Origin: Polaromonas sp.
GTDB taxonomy: Bacteria; Pseudomonadota; Gammaproteobacteria; Burkholderiales; Burkholderiaceae_C
Direction: 5' to 3'
DNA: 64,000 nucleotides
Assembly (NCBI RefSeq): GCF_012927485.1
Contig: NZ_JABBPC010000036.1
Coordinates: forward strand, 252,305 to 316,304
Position numbers and translations under genes: made by a program. The notes beneath the pieces are model-generated. The model had not been told where the DNA came from. It did no database searches and saw nothing but the letters and a program-made list of their open reading frames with translations. Positions 38,455 through 48,106 of the stretch are shown in pieces; within the stretch, counting starts at the first letter, position 1, and each line of letters begins with the position of its first letter.

Positions 38455-38922
38455 ATGATTGACCTCGGGATTTCCAAAATCGCTTTGATCGGGGCCGTCG
38501 CACTGATTGTGATTGGCCCAGAAAAGTTGCCTCGCCTCGCCCGTACTGTGGGCACTTTGTTGGGCAAAGCGCAACGTTACGTGGCCGATGTCAAGCAAGA
38601 GGTCAACCGGTCCATGGAGCTTGATGAGCTTAAGAAGATGAAAGAGACCGTCGAAGGGGCTGCCCGGGACGTTGAACACTCGATCCAGACCAATGCCAGT
38701 GATTTTGAGAAATCATGGGCTGACGCCACCAGCGGCGCCGCTACCAGCGCGGTTCCCCAGCTTGAGATTTTCCCCGAATACCGGCATCCAAAAAAGAAGT
38801 GGCGGCTGAAACAGGGCGCTACGCCGCAATGGTATAAAGCGCGCACAGGTAGGCGCACCAAGGCTCAGTCCGGCGCAGCGCGAGTAGCGCGATTCCGTCC
38901 GCTGCCTGGCCACAATGCCTGA
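38455..38922 (+). CDS. tatB: Sec-independent protein translocase subunit TatB
   Basis: TatB forms the Tat receptor with TatC. The 155-residue protein has the signature start [20 protein letters not shown] followed by [13 protein letters not shown] and a long charged helix. The C-terminal part is basic and variable. It lies between tatA and tatC with gaps of 48 and 69 bp. Confidence 0.95.
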   Translation: MIDLGISKIALIGAVALIVIGPEKLPRLARTVGTLLGKAQRYVADVKQEVNRSMELDELKKMKETVEGAARDVEHSIQTNASDFEKSWADATSGAATSAVPQLEIFPEYRHPKKKWRLKQGATPQWYKARTGRRTKAQSGAARVARFRPLPGHNA

Positions 38923-38991
38923 TTTATCCTCCTCCTTCTCTCGCTTATTAGCGCGCCCTCTCACGCAACCCACTCAGCGCAAACTTCCTTC

Positions 38992-39792
38992 ATGAGCGAC
39001 CCCCACACCGACAAGCCCGACGAACTCGCAGGCACAGAACAACCTTTCGTGCAGCACCTTGTGGAATTGCGCGACCGGATGATCAAGGCGGTGATTGCAA
39101 TTGGTATCGCCGCCGCCGTTCTGGCGTTGTTTCCCGGTCCTGGCGCGCTGTATGACTTGATGGCGGCACCGCTTGTTGCCGCTTTGCCCAAGGGGGCCAC
39201 GCTGATCGCTACCAACGTCATTTCGCCGTTCGTGGTACCCATCAAGATTCTTTTCATGGCCGCGTTCATGGTCGCGTTGCCCGTGGTGCTCTATCAGGTC
39301 TGGGCGTTCGTGGCGCCCGGGTTGTATTCGCACGAGAAAAAACTTGTCATGCCGCTGGTCGTTTCCAGCACCTTGTTATTTTTTGTAGGGGTGGCGTTTT
39401 GCTACTACTTTGTGTTTGGCCAGGTGTTCAAGTTCATCCAGAGCTTTGCGCCCAAGTCGATCACCGCTGCACCAGACATTGAGGAATACCTTAACTTCGT
39501 GCTCGGTATGTTCCTGGCGTTCGGCTTGGCCTTTGAGGTGCCGATTGCGGTGATTCTGCTGGTTCGCATGGGGTTGCTCAGCATTGCCCAATTGCGCCAG
39601 TACCGCGGCTATTTTTGGGTGGCTGCCGCTATTGGCACCGCGATGGTTACACCGCCCGATGCGGGCTCCATGATCATGCTGCTCATGGTGGTCGGTGGCT
39701 TGTACGAGATCGGCATTCTTGCGGCTTTGGTATTCATCAAGCACACCAAAGCCCCTGCGTCCGATGGCGACACAGACGCTGCGAAATCCTGA
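38992..39792 (+). CDS. tatC: Sec-independent protein translocase subunit TatC
   Basis: TatC is the polytopic core that recognises twin-arginine signals. The 266-residue protein has six helices. Conserved Tat features include the cytoplasmic start HLVELRDRMIK, YQVWAFVAPGLYSHEKK and FGLAFEVPI. MsrP and probably the Rieske protein of this window are its substrates. A possible terminator follows at 39833. Confidence 0.97.
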   Translation: MSDPHTDKPDELAGTEQPFVQHLVELRDRMIKAVIAIGIAAAVLALFPGPGALYDLMAAPLVAALPKGATLIATNVISPFVVPIKILFMAAFMVALPVVLYQVWAFVAPGLYSHEKKLVMPLVVSSTLLFFVGVAFCYYFVFGQVFKFIQSFAPKSITAAPDIEEYLNFVLGMFLAFGLAFEVPIAVILLVRMGLLSIAQLRQYRGYFWVAAAIGTAMVTPPDAGSMIMLLMVVGGLYEIGILAALVFIKHTKAPASDGDTDAAKS

Positions 39793-39832
39793 CGTTCGTG
39801 AACTACCGAAGTTTTCGGCCGTAACCACGTCA

Positions 39833-39851
39833 GGTGCGCAGCACCATTTTT
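39833..39851 (+). terminator. Possible intrinsic terminator after tatC
   Basis: GGTGC and GCACC form a 5-bp stem around GCA, followed by ATTTTT. It starts 40 bases after the tatC stop and lies in the convergent gap with the DegS-like gene. The stem is short, so efficiency is doubtful. Confidence 0.4.
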
Positions 39852-39949
39852 GGACCCTGACGAAAGAAGTTCATCTAATCGGCAGGGTGCCGGATTAATG
39901 GGGATATTTGTCGCGCTTAAAACGGTAGTAAATCAAAGCCAGATCTGTT

Positions 39950-41107
39950 TCATTGCGGAACCTTGGGGCGCTGTCGCTTACCGGGCGTTACCGGAATTTC
40001 AGTCTGATTGTCCTTGCGCAGCACGGTCAGCGGTGACGGTGTGCCGGGTTTAAGCGCTGCGACGGCGGTTAGCAGCTGGCTCACGTTGCCAACCGACTTT
40101 CCATTGACGGCCGTGATGACGTCGCCCGGTCGTATGCCTGCCTGCGCGGCCGGGCCGTTTTGCAGCACGCCGGTGATGATCACCCCTCCCGCCTTTACGG
40201 CGCTCGGTTTGATGTTGAAGGTTTCTGCCAATTCGGGGTTCAGGTCCTGCGGCTCAACGCCGATCCAGCCGCGTGTGACCTGACCGTCTTTAACAATGCC
40301 TTCCAGCACCTGTTTCGCCGTGGACACGGGAATGGCGAAACCGATACCCATTGAGCCGCCTGAGCGCGAGTAAATCGCCGTATTTATGCCCATCAGATTG
40401 CCGTTCACATCGACCAACGCGCCGCCCGAGTTCCCGGGGTTAATGGCGGCATCGGTCTGGATGAAGTTCTCGAACGTGTTAATGCCGAGTTGGTTTCGAC
40501 CCAGTGCGCTCACGATGCCGCCGGTTACGGTCTGGCCCACGCCAAACGGGTTGCCAATGGCCAGCACCGGATCGCCGACCTGCAGTGCGTCCGAATTGCC
40601 CAGGACGATGACTGGCAGTTTGTCCAGATCGATTTTGAGAATGGCCAAATCGGTGTCTGGATCGGTGCCGATCACTTGGGCCTTGGCCTTGCGGGTGTCG
40701 TTAAGAATCACCTCAATATCGTCCGCACCTTCCACTACGTGGTTGTTGGTCAATATGTAGCCGGAGGCACTGATAATGACGCCGCTACCCAAGCCGCTCT
40801 GAGGCTCCCCAGAGCTCTTGTCGCCAAAGAAAAACTTGAACCAAGGATCGTCTGCGTTCGGGTTTTTGGCTGCAGCTTTGCTGGTGTTAATGCTGACCAC
40901 CGCCGCCGAGGCCTGCTTTGCGGCCAGGGCGAAACTTCCGACCGGGGCGCCCCCGCGCGGCGCGATGCTGGCAGGTGCTTGAATGACTGCTACACCGCGC
41001 AGAGAGGCCCCTCTGTCCAGCCACTGCGGCTTCAGTGTGGCCACCACAAAATAAGCCGCCAGCACAACGGTGACGGTTTGGGAAAACAGGAGCCAAGTGC
41101 GCTTCAT
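39950..41107 (-). CDS. DegS/AlgW-like membrane-anchored serine protease
   Basis: A 385-residue trypsin-like envelope protease. An N-terminal helix (LLFSQTVTVVLAAYFVVATL) anchors it in the inner membrane. The protease domain has the triad H (TNNHVVEGADD), D (TDLAILKIDL) and S (NPGNSGGALVD). There is one PDZ domain (about 285-375, ending GDVITAVNGKSV), not two, which points to the DegS type that starts sigma-E activation rather than DegP. I take the ATG at 41107; the frame is open further but unlike the family. Stress-signalling role is inferred. Confidence 0.92.
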   Translation of the reverse strand: MKRTWLLFSQTVTVVLAAYFVVATLKPQWLDRGASLRGVAVIQAPASIAPRGGAPVGSFALAAKQASAAVVSINTSKAAAKNPNADDPWFKFFFGDKSSGEPQSGLGSGVIISASGYILTNNHVVEGADDIEVILNDTRKAKAQVIGTDPDTDLAILKIDLDKLPVIVLGNSDALQVGDPVLAIGNPFGVGQTVTGGIVSALGRNQLGINTFENFIQTDAAINPGNSGGALVDVNGNLMGINTAIYSRSGGSMGIGFAIPVSTAKQVLEGIVKDGQVTRGWIGVEPQDLNPELAETFNIKPSAVKAGGVIITGVLQNGPAAQAGIRPGDVITAVNGKSVGNVSQLLTAVAALKPGTPSPLTVLRKDNQTEIPVTPGKRQRPKVPQ

Positions 41108-41296
41108 GGGTGAAAGAGTGGTCAGTTGGCCATTAAAAAGGGATTGAACGGTATGCAGCCGCGTCGGATTGAAGTACGGGCTGCATGACCGTATTGTGCC
41201 CGCAAGCCGGCGAGGACGCGTCCGAACCTGTGTGCACCAGGTCCGTAATATATCCAAAAAACTTTTGTGCCCTCCACCTCCTGAGACAATCAGCGC

Positions 41297-42067
41297 ATGA
41301 GCACCAACCGACAGGATTTGCTGCACGCCTTTGATGCGCTGTTGCAGCCCGCGCGCTTCAAGGACTATGGCCCCAACGGCCTGCAGGTGGAGGGGCGACT
41401 GCGGATAGGGAAAATTGTGTCCGGCGTGACTGCGAGTCGGGCCCTGATCGAAGCCGCCATCGAAGCGCAGGCCGATGCGATTTTTGTGCACCACGGTCTT
41501 TTCTGGCAGGGGCAAGACGGCTGCGTGACGGGATGGATGAAGCAGCGTTTGGCCCTCCTGTTGGCCCACGACATTAACCTGTTTGCCTACCATCTGCCGC
41601 TGGATGCCCACCCGGTATGGGGCAACAACGCGCAATTGGGCCTGCAACTCGGTTTAAAAGCCAGCGCACGGTTTGGCGAGCAGGATTTGGGTTTTCTTGG
41701 AGTTCGGGCGGATGGCGGCCAATTTGCCAGCGCCGCTGCGCTGGCTGATCACGTTAAAACTGTATTGGATCGATCTTTTGTATATCTCGTACAAGCTGCA
41801 GGAGTGGTTGGTGCTGTACAAAACATAGCGTGGTGTACCGGCGGGGGGCAAGGGTACTTTGAGGCCGCGATAGCGGCGGGCGCGGAGGCCTTCATTACCG
41901 GCGAGATATCCGAACCGCAAGCGCACTACGCGCGCGAGATGGGCGTAGCCTTCATCGCGTGCGGTCACCATGCGTCAGAGCGTTTTGGTGCCCCCGCATT
42001 GGCGGGGCATGTCGCGGCAGAGCTCGGCCTGACCCACCAATTTATCGATATTGACAACCCTGCCTGA
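41297..42067 (+). CDS. Nif3-like dinuclear metal-centre protein (YbgI family)
   Basis: A 256-residue Nif3-family protein, proposed GTP cyclohydrolase 1 type 2-like. Metal ligands are in DAIFVHHGLFW, FAYHLPLDAHP and the C-terminal IACGHHASERFG. PNGLQVEG near the start is the family motif. It is divergent from the DegS-like gene across a 189-bp gap. The true reaction of the family is unsettled. Confidence 0.9.
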   Translation: MSTNRQDLLHAFDALLQPARFKDYGPNGLQVEGRLRIGKIVSGVTASRALIEAAIEAQADAIFVHHGLFWQGQDGCVTGWMKQRLALLLAHDINLFAYHLPLDAHPVWGNNAQLGLQLGLKASARFGEQDLGFLGVRADGGQFASAAALADHVKTVLDRSFVYLVQAAGVVGAVQNIAWCTGGGQGYFEAAIAAGAEAFITGEISEPQAHYAREMGVAFIACGHHASERFGAPALAGHVAAELGLTHQFIDIDNPA

Positions 42068-42091
42068 CACCGCTCGTGCAACCAAGCCAAC

Positions 42092-43144
42092 ATGACTAAA
42101 CCCCTGCTCATTACCATGGGCGATGCTGCTGGCATCGGCCCTGAAATTATCGCCAAAGCTTTTCGGGATTGGCCTGTCGACTTGGCGTGTTGTGTCGTCG
42201 TAGGTGACGTGGCCACCTTGCGTCGCGCTGCCGCGCTGACAGCCGCGCCACTGGCTTTGCCGGTAGCGCAGCTCGATAACTTGAACGAAGTCTCCTCCAT
42301 CCCGCCGCGCTGTATTCCCGTGCTGCAAAGATGTGATCTGCTTGCGCCTGTCCCTTATGGGCTGGTGAGTGTTTTGGCTGGAAAAGCTGCGGGCGACTGT
42401 ATTGTCTGGGCGGCCCGCGCCGTCCTCGCGGGGGAAGCGGCGGGTATGGTGACCGCTCCAATTCACAAGGCGGCCCTGGCCGCTGCCGGGGGGCGAATGG
42501 CAGGTTTTCCCGGCCATACAGAGCTGCTGCAAGCAGAAGCCGCTGCGTTCCTGGGTCGGGCGCTCAGTGAGGTTCCGGTGCGCATGATGCTGGCCAATGA
42601 CGAACTGAAAACCGTGCTGGTCAGTATTCACCTGTCGTTGAGGCGGGCCATTGAGGCCGTGACTTTTGACAACGTGCTGCAGACGTTGCAGATCACGCAC
42701 CGGGCTATGGGCGCCAGCTTGGGGCGGCCGCCCCGCATCGCGGTGGCAGGCCTGAATCCGCATGCGGGTGAGGGCGGCCTGTTTGGTACCGAGGAGCAAT
42801 TCATCATTGCCCCCGCCATTGCCGCTGCCACTGACGAAGGCTTGCACGTCAGTGGCCCGTTTGCGCCTGATACCGTTTTCATGCGGGCACGTAATACCCT
42901 ACGTAAACCCGGTGAATTTGACGTGGTGGTCGCGATGTACCACGACCAAGGGTTGATTCCCGTTAAATATTTGGGCGTAGAGCAGGGCGTGAACGTCACG
43001 CTGGGCCTGCCTCTGGTGCGAACCAGCCCAGACCATGGCACTGCGTTTGATATTGCCGGGACCGGCCGGGCCGACCCTTCCAGTCTGGTCGCCGCTATCC
43101 GAACGGCGCGCCGGCTGGCGGAAAAGTCAAATCGGGCGGCTTAA
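42092..43144 (+). CDS. pdxA: 4-hydroxythreonine-4-phosphate dehydrogenase
   Basis: PdxA oxidises 4-phosphohydroxy-L-threonine in the DXP-dependent route to vitamin B6. The 350-residue protein begins PLLITMGDAAGIGPEIIAKA. It has TAPIHKAALAAAG, FPGHTELL, and metal-binding His residues in LNPHAGEGGLFG and YHDQGLIPVKYL. The HGTAFDIAGTG motif is present. Confidence 0.96.
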   Translation: MTKPLLITMGDAAGIGPEIIAKAFRDWPVDLACCVVVGDVATLRRAAALTAAPLALPVAQLDNLNEVSSIPPRCIPVLQRCDLLAPVPYGLVSVLAGKAAGDCIVWAARAVLAGEAAGMVTAPIHKAALAAAGGRMAGFPGHTELLQAEAAAFLGRALSEVPVRMMLANDELKTVLVSIHLSLRRAIEAVTFDNVLQTLQITHRAMGASLGRPPRIAVAGLNPHAGEGGLFGTEEQFIIAPAIAAATDEGLHVSGPFAPDTVFMRARNTLRKPGEFDVVVAMYHDQGLIPVKYLGVEQGVNVTLGLPLVRTSPDHGTAFDIAGTGRADPSSLVAAIRTARRLAEKSNRAA

Positions 43145-43186
43145 CTGATCGCGACGGCACCAATTCAGTTGCCTACAGTTCAAGCT

Positions 43187-43606
43187 CTAGCGTTTAAGGC
43201 TGTCGCGAATTTCGCGCAACAGAAGGATGTTTTCGGCAGGTGCCGAAGGCGCGGCTTCGCCTTGGCGCTTGAGCCGGTTGATCTGCCTGACCATCAGAAA
43301 AATGATGAAAGCCAAGATGGCAAAGTTGACCGCTACCGTGATAAAGCTACCGTACGCCAGCACCGGAACGCCCGCTTTTTTCAGCGCGTCCAGTGTCCTC
43401 ACGGTCCCGGGCGGTACGCTGCCCATGACCATGAACAGATTGGAAAAATCCAGCTTCCCCACCACTGCGCCGATCGCCGGCATGATCAGATCTCCCACCA
43501 TGGACTCGACAATCTTGCCAAACGCGCCCCCGATGATCACGCCTACGGCGAGATCAATTACATTGCCTTTGACGGCAAATTCCTTGAATTCCTGGACCAT
43601 TCCCAT
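43187..43606 (-). CDS. mscL: Large-conductance mechanosensitive channel MscL
   Basis: MscL opens under membrane tension to release solutes in hypo-osmotic shock. The 139-residue protein has the N-terminal amphipathic helix [20 protein letters not shown], the pore helix [20 protein letters not shown], a periplasmic loop and TM2 ([20 protein letters not shown]), then a charged C-terminal bundle. A start two codons later (Met3) is possible. Confidence 0.96.
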   Translation of the reverse strand: MGMVQEFKEFAVKGNVIDLAVGVIIGGAFGKIVESMVGDLIMPAIGAVVGKLDFSNLFMVMGSVPPGTVRTLDALKKAGVPVLAYGSFITVAVNFAILAFIIFLMVRQINRLKRQGEAAPSAPAENILLLREIRDSLKR

Positions 43607-43795
43607 GAGGTTCTCCTGCTATTGATGGTTTTTTGTTGATCGTGCTTGGCGATCTCAGGCCGGTGATTATCACGGCTAAGGGGATTCGGGCCGCCATCGT
43701 GCAGCATTGTTCCAAACGAAGCGGCAACTGCCTCAAAAGCCCACAGTTGGGAGTTCCCTGGCAAGCCCAAGTGGCTCGCGACCAGCGGTCTTCTT

Positions 43796-43825
43796 TGAGA
43801 AACGGCTTCGCTCTCCGCTACAATC
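43796..43825 (+). promoter_or_regulatory. Sigma-70 promoter of petABC
   Basis: TTGAGA (43796-43801) and TACAAT (43820-43825) are separated by 18 bases, about 50 bases before the petA ATG. Both boxes are close to consensus. This is in the 269-bp gap between mscL and petA; nothing else is evident in that gap. Confidence 0.6.
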
Positions 43826-43875
43826 ATCGGTTGATCCTCGTATGCCTTTTTCAAGCAAGTTCTTGAAGGACCTTC

Positions 43876-44502
43876 ATGACCCAAGCAAGTGTAATTGGTG
43901 TGCCCCAAGGCACTACTATCGATAAAGATAAAAGAAACTGGATCGTAGCCACGTGTGCCATGGGTGGCGCGGGCGTCGCGGCGGTTGCCGTTCCCTTTGT
44001 CAGCTCCTTCGAGCCCTCTGAAAAAGCCAAAGCAACGGGAGCCGCGGTGGAAGTCGATATTTCAGCCTTGAAACCAGGCGAAAAAATGACGGTAGAGTGG
44101 CGCGGCAAGCCCGTGTGGATTGTCAGAAGAACGCCCGAAGAACTGGCAACTTTGCCAAAACTGGATGGTTTGCTGGCCGACCCCAAGTCCGAGCGCAAGC
44201 TGCCAGACTGGACGCCTGCATACGCCCTCAACGAAAACCGCTCCATCAAACCCGAAACACTGGTAGTGGTGGGTATTTGCCCGCACCTTGGTTGTTCGCC
44301 CTCGGATAAGTTTAAAACCGGCCCGCAACCGTCGTTGCCGGATGACTGGGCCGGGGGCTGGCTCTGCCCCTGCCATGGTTCCACTTTTGATATGGCTGGC
44401 CGCGTTTACAAAAACAAGCCTTCACCCGACAATCTGGAAGTGCCGCCGCATAAGTACCTGTCAGCCACAAGGCTGCTGATCGGTGACGATAAAAAGGCCT
44501 GA
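43876..44502 (+). CDS. petA: Ubiquinol-cytochrome c reductase iron-sulfur (Rieske) subunit
   Basis: The Rieske protein moves electrons from ubiquinol to cytochrome c1. The 208-residue protein has a membrane anchor (NWIVATCAMGGAGVAAVAVP) preceded by KR in a Tat-like position, rather than RR. The 2Fe-2S ligands are in GICPHLGCSP and LCPCHGSTFD. The end RVYKNKPSPDNLEVPPHKY is typical. It is the first gene of petABC. Confidence 0.97.
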   Translation: MTQASVIGVPQGTTIDKDKRNWIVATCAMGGAGVAAVAVPFVSSFEPSEKAKATGAAVEVDISALKPGEKMTVEWRGKPVWIVRRTPEELATLPKLDGLLADPKSERKLPDWTPAYALNENRSIKPETLVVVGICPHLGCSPSDKFKTGPQPSLPDDWAGGWLCPCHGSTFDMAGRVYKNKPSPDNLEVPPHKYLSATRLLIGDDKKA

Positions 44503-44606
44503 AGGCCACAAACTCCTTCGCAAGACCTTGCAGCCAGCGTCTGAACCCTGTCTCACGCCACAATAGCAGGCGCTTGCCAAAGAACTCCACCAAACCAGGA
44601 TCAGTT

Positions 44607-46016
44607 ATGGCTGAATTCAAAGAAATTTCTCAAGATGCTCCGTTCGCTGCCAAAGCGATGAACTGGGTCGACAACCGTTTCCCCGCCAGCAAGCTCTTTA
44701 AAGAGCACATGAGCGAATACTATGCACCGAAAAACTTCAATTTTTGGTATGTATTTGGCTCGCTCGCACTGCTTGTACTGGTCATTCAGATCGTCACCGG
44801 CATTTTCCTGACGATGCACTACAAGGCGGATGCGGCCCTTGCGTTCGGCTCTGTCGAATACATCATGCGTGATGTGCCGTGGGGCTGGCTGATTCGCTAC
44901 ATGCACTCCACAGGTGCTTCAGCCTTCTTTATCGTCGTCTACATGCACATGTTCCGGGGTTTGCTGTACGGCAGTTATCGGAAGCCGCGAGAGTTGATCT
45001 GGGTTTTCGGTTGCGCAATTTTTCTGGCGCTGATGGCGGAAGCGTTTATGGGTTACCTTTTGCCTTGGGGTCAGATGAGCTACTGGGGCGCCCAGGTGAT
45101 CGTGAACCTGTTTGCCGCCATCCCATTTATCGGCCCCGACCTGGCGCTTTTGATCCGCGGCGACTATGTGATTGGTGATGCGACCTTGAATCGTTTCTTC
45201 TCGTTCCACGTGATTGCCGTACCGCTGGTGCTGCTGGGCTTGGTAGTTGCGCACATCATTGCGTTACACGAAGTGGGCTCCAATAACCCTGACGGTGTTG
45301 AGATCAAAGGCCCGAACGCACCGCGCGATGCCAACGGTCACCCGCTGGACGGCATTCCGTTCCATCCGTACTACTCGGTGCACGACATCTTCTTCGTGTG
45401 TCTGTTCCTGATGATCTTTACGGCCATCATCTTCTTCGCGCCAGAGTTCGGCGGATACTTCCTCGAGTACAACAATTTCATCCCTGCCGACCCGCTGCAA
45501 ACTCCTTTGCATATTGCCCCCGTCTGGTATTTCACACCTTATTACTCTATGTTGCGAGCCATTACTGGCGAGATGATGTACGCGCTCATTGCCTGCGTGC
45601 TTGCGGGTGCGGTGCTGGGTGTGGTCAAGGCGAAAATCGGTATTTTGTTTAAGGCTGTCATCGTGGGTGCTACGGTGGCGGTAGTCGCTGCCATGCTGAC
45701 CATTGATGCCAAGTTCTGGGGCGTGGTGGTGATGGGTGGTGCTGTCGTCATCCTGTTCTTCCTGCCCTGGTTGGACAATAGCGAGGTCAAATCTATCCGT
45801 TATCGTCCGAGTTGGAACAAGTACCTGTACGGGATTTTCGTCATCAACTTTTTCGTGCTGGGCTATCTTGGCGTGCAGCCACCTTCAGCGCTTGGTGGAC
45901 GGCTGTCTCAGATCGGCACCCTGTTCTATTTCGGCTTCTTTCTGCTGATGCCGTGGTGGAGCCGACTGGGCACGTTCAAACCCGTCCCGAACCGCGTGAC
46001 GTTTGCCGCCCACTGA
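44607..46016 (+). CDS. petB: Ubiquinol-cytochrome c reductase cytochrome b subunit
   Basis: Cytochrome b holds the two hemes and the quinone sites of complex III. The ATG at 44607 (MAEFKEISQD) gives 469 residues; the frame is open 11 codons further. Eight or more helices are visible. Heme-ligand His residues are in RYMHSTGAS/YMHMFRGL and SFHVIAVPL/AHIIALHEVG. The Qo-site PEWY is replaced by PVWY (APVWYFTPYYSML). The long C-terminal part fits the proteobacterial form. Confidence 0.96.
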   Translation: MAEFKEISQDAPFAAKAMNWVDNRFPASKLFKEHMSEYYAPKNFNFWYVFGSLALLVLVIQIVTGIFLTMHYKADAALAFGSVEYIMRDVPWGWLIRYMHSTGASAFFIVVYMHMFRGLLYGSYRKPRELIWVFGCAIFLALMAEAFMGYLLPWGQMSYWGAQVIVNLFAAIPFIGPDLALLIRGDYVIGDATLNRFFSFHVIAVPLVLLGLVVAHIIALHEVGSNNPDGVEIKGPNAPRDANGHPLDGIPFHPYYSVHDIFFVCLFLMIFTAIIFFAPEFGGYFLEYNNFIPADPLQTPLHIAPVWYFTPYYSMLRAITGEMMYALIACVLAGAVLGVVKAKIGILFKAVIVGATVAVVAAMLTIDAKFWGVVVMGGAVVILFFLPWLDNSEVKSIRYRPSWNKYLYGIFVINFFVLGYLGVQPPSALGGRLSQIGTLFYFGFFLLMPWWSRLGTFKPVPNRVTFAAH

Positions 46017-46032
46017 GCTGGAGACCTACACA

Positions 46033-46788
46033 ATGAAAAAATTCATTTTCGCCTTGATTACAACGGTTGGCCTGGTCGCGGGTGCGCAGGCTGCGGAGGG
46101 TGGCTTCGCCTGGGACAAAGCGCCCAGCAAGACCAACGACCTGGCTTCACTGCAAAACGGGGCTAAGCTTTTTGTCAACTACTGCCTGAACTGTCACTCG
46201 GCCGCCTTCATGCGCTTCAACCGCCTGAAAGACCTCGGCCTGACCGATCAGCAAATCAAGGAAAACCTGCTCTTCACCACCGATAAAGTCGGTGAAACGA
46301 TGAAATCCGCGATTGACCCAAAACAGGCGAAAGCGTGGTTTGGCGCTAACCCGCCTGATCTGACGGTGATTGCCCGTTCGCGTTCTGGCGCTGGTGGGTC
46401 GGGTGCCGATTACCTTTACACGTATCTCCGGACCTTCTACCGCGACGATACCAAAGCCACTGGCTGGAACAACATGGCTTTCCCCAACGCGGCTATGCCG
46501 CACGTGCTGTGGGAATTGCAGGGTGAGCGCAAGCCGGTGTACTTAGAGCAAGAAGAGCATGGTCATAAGGTGTCGGTCTTGAAGGGATGGCAGCAAGTTA
46601 CGCCCGGCACCCTGACGCCGCTCCAATATGACCAGACTATAGGGGACCTCGTGGGTTATCTGCAGTGGATGGGCGAGCCAGCCCAAAATACCCGGGTACG
46701 TGTCGGGGTTTGGGTACTGATTTTTCTTCTTGGCTTGACGTTTGTCGCGTGGCGCTTGAATGCGGCGTTCTGGAAAGACATCAAGTAA
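46033..46788 (+). CDS. petC: Ubiquinol-cytochrome c reductase cytochrome c1 subunit
   Basis: Cytochrome c1 takes electrons from the Rieske protein. The ATG at 46033 gives 251 residues, with a signal peptide (KKFIFALITTVGLVAGAQA). The heme motif is CLNCH in NYCLNCHSAAFMRF, and a distal Met lies in NAAMPHVLW. A C-terminal helix (VGVWVLIFLLGLTFVAWRL) anchors it. It follows petB by 16 bp. Confidence 0.96.
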   Translation: MKKFIFALITTVGLVAGAQAAEGGFAWDKAPSKTNDLASLQNGAKLFVNYCLNCHSAAFMRFNRLKDLGLTDQQIKENLLFTTDKVGETMKSAIDPKQAKAWFGANPPDLTVIARSRSGAGGSGADYLYTYLRTFYRDDTKATGWNNMAFPNAAMPHVLWELQGERKPVYLEQEEHGHKVSVLKGWQQVTPGTLTPLQYDQTIGDLVGYLQWMGEPAQNTRVRVGVWVLIFLLGLTFVAWRLNAAFWKDIK

Positions 46789-46906
46789 TTTTCTCGCCGA
46801 TTAATGTGCTGTGGGTGCGCTTTGGTAGGGCCCCGGCATCTTCGGAGTGGATGGCTCAAGTTTAAATTCTTAGCCTCCACTCTTTTGTTTTCAGGAGTTC
46901 CGAATC

Positions 46907-47518
46907 ATGATGGTCCTTTATTCAGGCACAACCTGCCCTTTCTCACACCGCTGCCGTTTTGTGCTTTTCGAAAAAGGCATGGATTTCGAAATCCGCGACG
47001 TGGACCTTTACAACAAGCCCGAAGACATCAACGTGATGAATCCGTACGGACAAGTTCCGATTCTGGTCGAGCGCGACCTGATTCTGTACGAGTCGAACAT
47101 CATTAACGAGTACATCGACGAGCGCTTCCCGCACCCGCAACTGATGCCTGGTGACCCGGTTGACCGCGCGCGCGTCCGGTTGTTCCTCCTGAATTTTGAA
47201 AAGGAGCTGTTCGTTCACGTCAGCGCGCTTGAATCACGTGCCTCCAAGGGAAATGACAAGGCGCTTGAAAAATCCCGTCTGCATATCCGGGATCGTCTGA
47301 CCCAGCTGGCGCCGATTTTTCTAAAAAACAAGTTCATGCTCGGTGACAATTTCTCCATGCTGGATGTGGCGATTGCACCGCTCCTTTGGCGCCTGGACTA
47401 CTATGGCATCGACTTGTCTAAAAATGCCGCGCCGCTTCTGAAGTACGCTGAACGTATTTTTTCGCGACCCGCTTACATTGAAGCATTGACGCCCTCCGAG
47501 AAAGTGATGCGCAAGTAA
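46907..47518 (+). CDS. sspA: Stringent starvation protein A (SspA)
   Basis: SspA is a GST-fold, RNA-polymerase-associated protein that modulates transcription in starvation and acid stress. The 203-residue product has the thioredoxin-like start MVLYSGTTCPFSHRCRFVLFEK and the PHPQLMP turn of the family. It is followed by sspB after 30 bp, as in many proteobacteria. The preceding 118-bp gap shows no strong promoter. Confidence 0.95.
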   Translation: MMVLYSGTTCPFSHRCRFVLFEKGMDFEIRDVDLYNKPEDINVMNPYGQVPILVERDLILYESNIINEYIDERFPHPQLMPGDPVDRARVRLFLLNFEKELFVHVSALESRASKGNDKALEKSRLHIRDRLTQLAPIFLKNKFMLGDNFSMLDVAIAPLLWRLDYYGIDLSKNAAPLLKYAERIFSRPAYIEALTPSEKVMRK

Positions 47519-47548
47519 TTGCCACATTAGATATCCGGAGCAAGAAGC

Positions 47549-48094
47549 TTGGCTGAATTCATGAATGCACTGGACTCCGCTTCAACGCGCCCTTACCTGA
47601 TACGGGCCTTGTATGAGTGGTGCACTGACAACGGCTTCACACCGTATGTGGCCGTCTCGGTGGATGAAAGCGTTCAGGTGCCGCGGGAGTACGTCAAGAA
47701 CAACGAGATTGTCCTCAACATCGGTTTCGCGGCAACCAGCGCGCTTCAGCTGGGCAATGAGTTCATTGAGTTCAAGGCGCGTTTTGCCGGTAGTGCGCGG
47801 GAGATTCTGGTTCCCATCAGCCATGTGATAGCGATTTATGCCCGCGAAAACGGGCAGGGGATGGCGTTTCCCATGGTGACCGCTGCGGCGGGGAAGGATG
47901 CGGGCCCTGCCGCGTTGGACGCCTCGGCACCGACCCTGGTGTCTGCTGCGACGGGCTCCATGGATGCACCAGATAACAGATTCATGCAGCTTGTGCCTGA
48001 AAGTTCGCCGGGTGTCGCCGAGCAGGATTCCGATTCCTCAGAACCCCCAGAGCCACCGCCACGCACGCGACCTTCGCTCACGCGGGTCAAGTAA
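47549..48094 (+). CDS. sspB: ClpXP specificity-enhancing factor SspB
   Basis: SspB delivers ssrA-tagged proteins to ClpXP. The 181-residue product has the folded part PYLIRALYEWCTDNGFTPY, NIGFAATSALQLGN and the substrate-binding strand VPISHVIAIYARENGQGM. A flexible acidic linker and a short C-terminal motif (PSLTRVK) that should dock to ClpX follow. TTG at 47549 has CGGAG 8 bases upstream; ATG at 47561 is the alternative. Confidence 0.93.
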   Translation: MAEFMNALDSASTRPYLIRALYEWCTDNGFTPYVAVSVDESVQVPREYVKNNEIVLNIGFAATSALQLGNEFIEFKARFAGSAREILVPISHVIAIYARENGQGMAFPMVTAAAGKDAGPAALDASAPTLVSAATGSMDAPDNRFMQLVPESSPGVAEQDSDSSEPPEPPPRTRPSLTRVK

Positions 48095-48106
48095 AATAAG
48101 ATTTTT

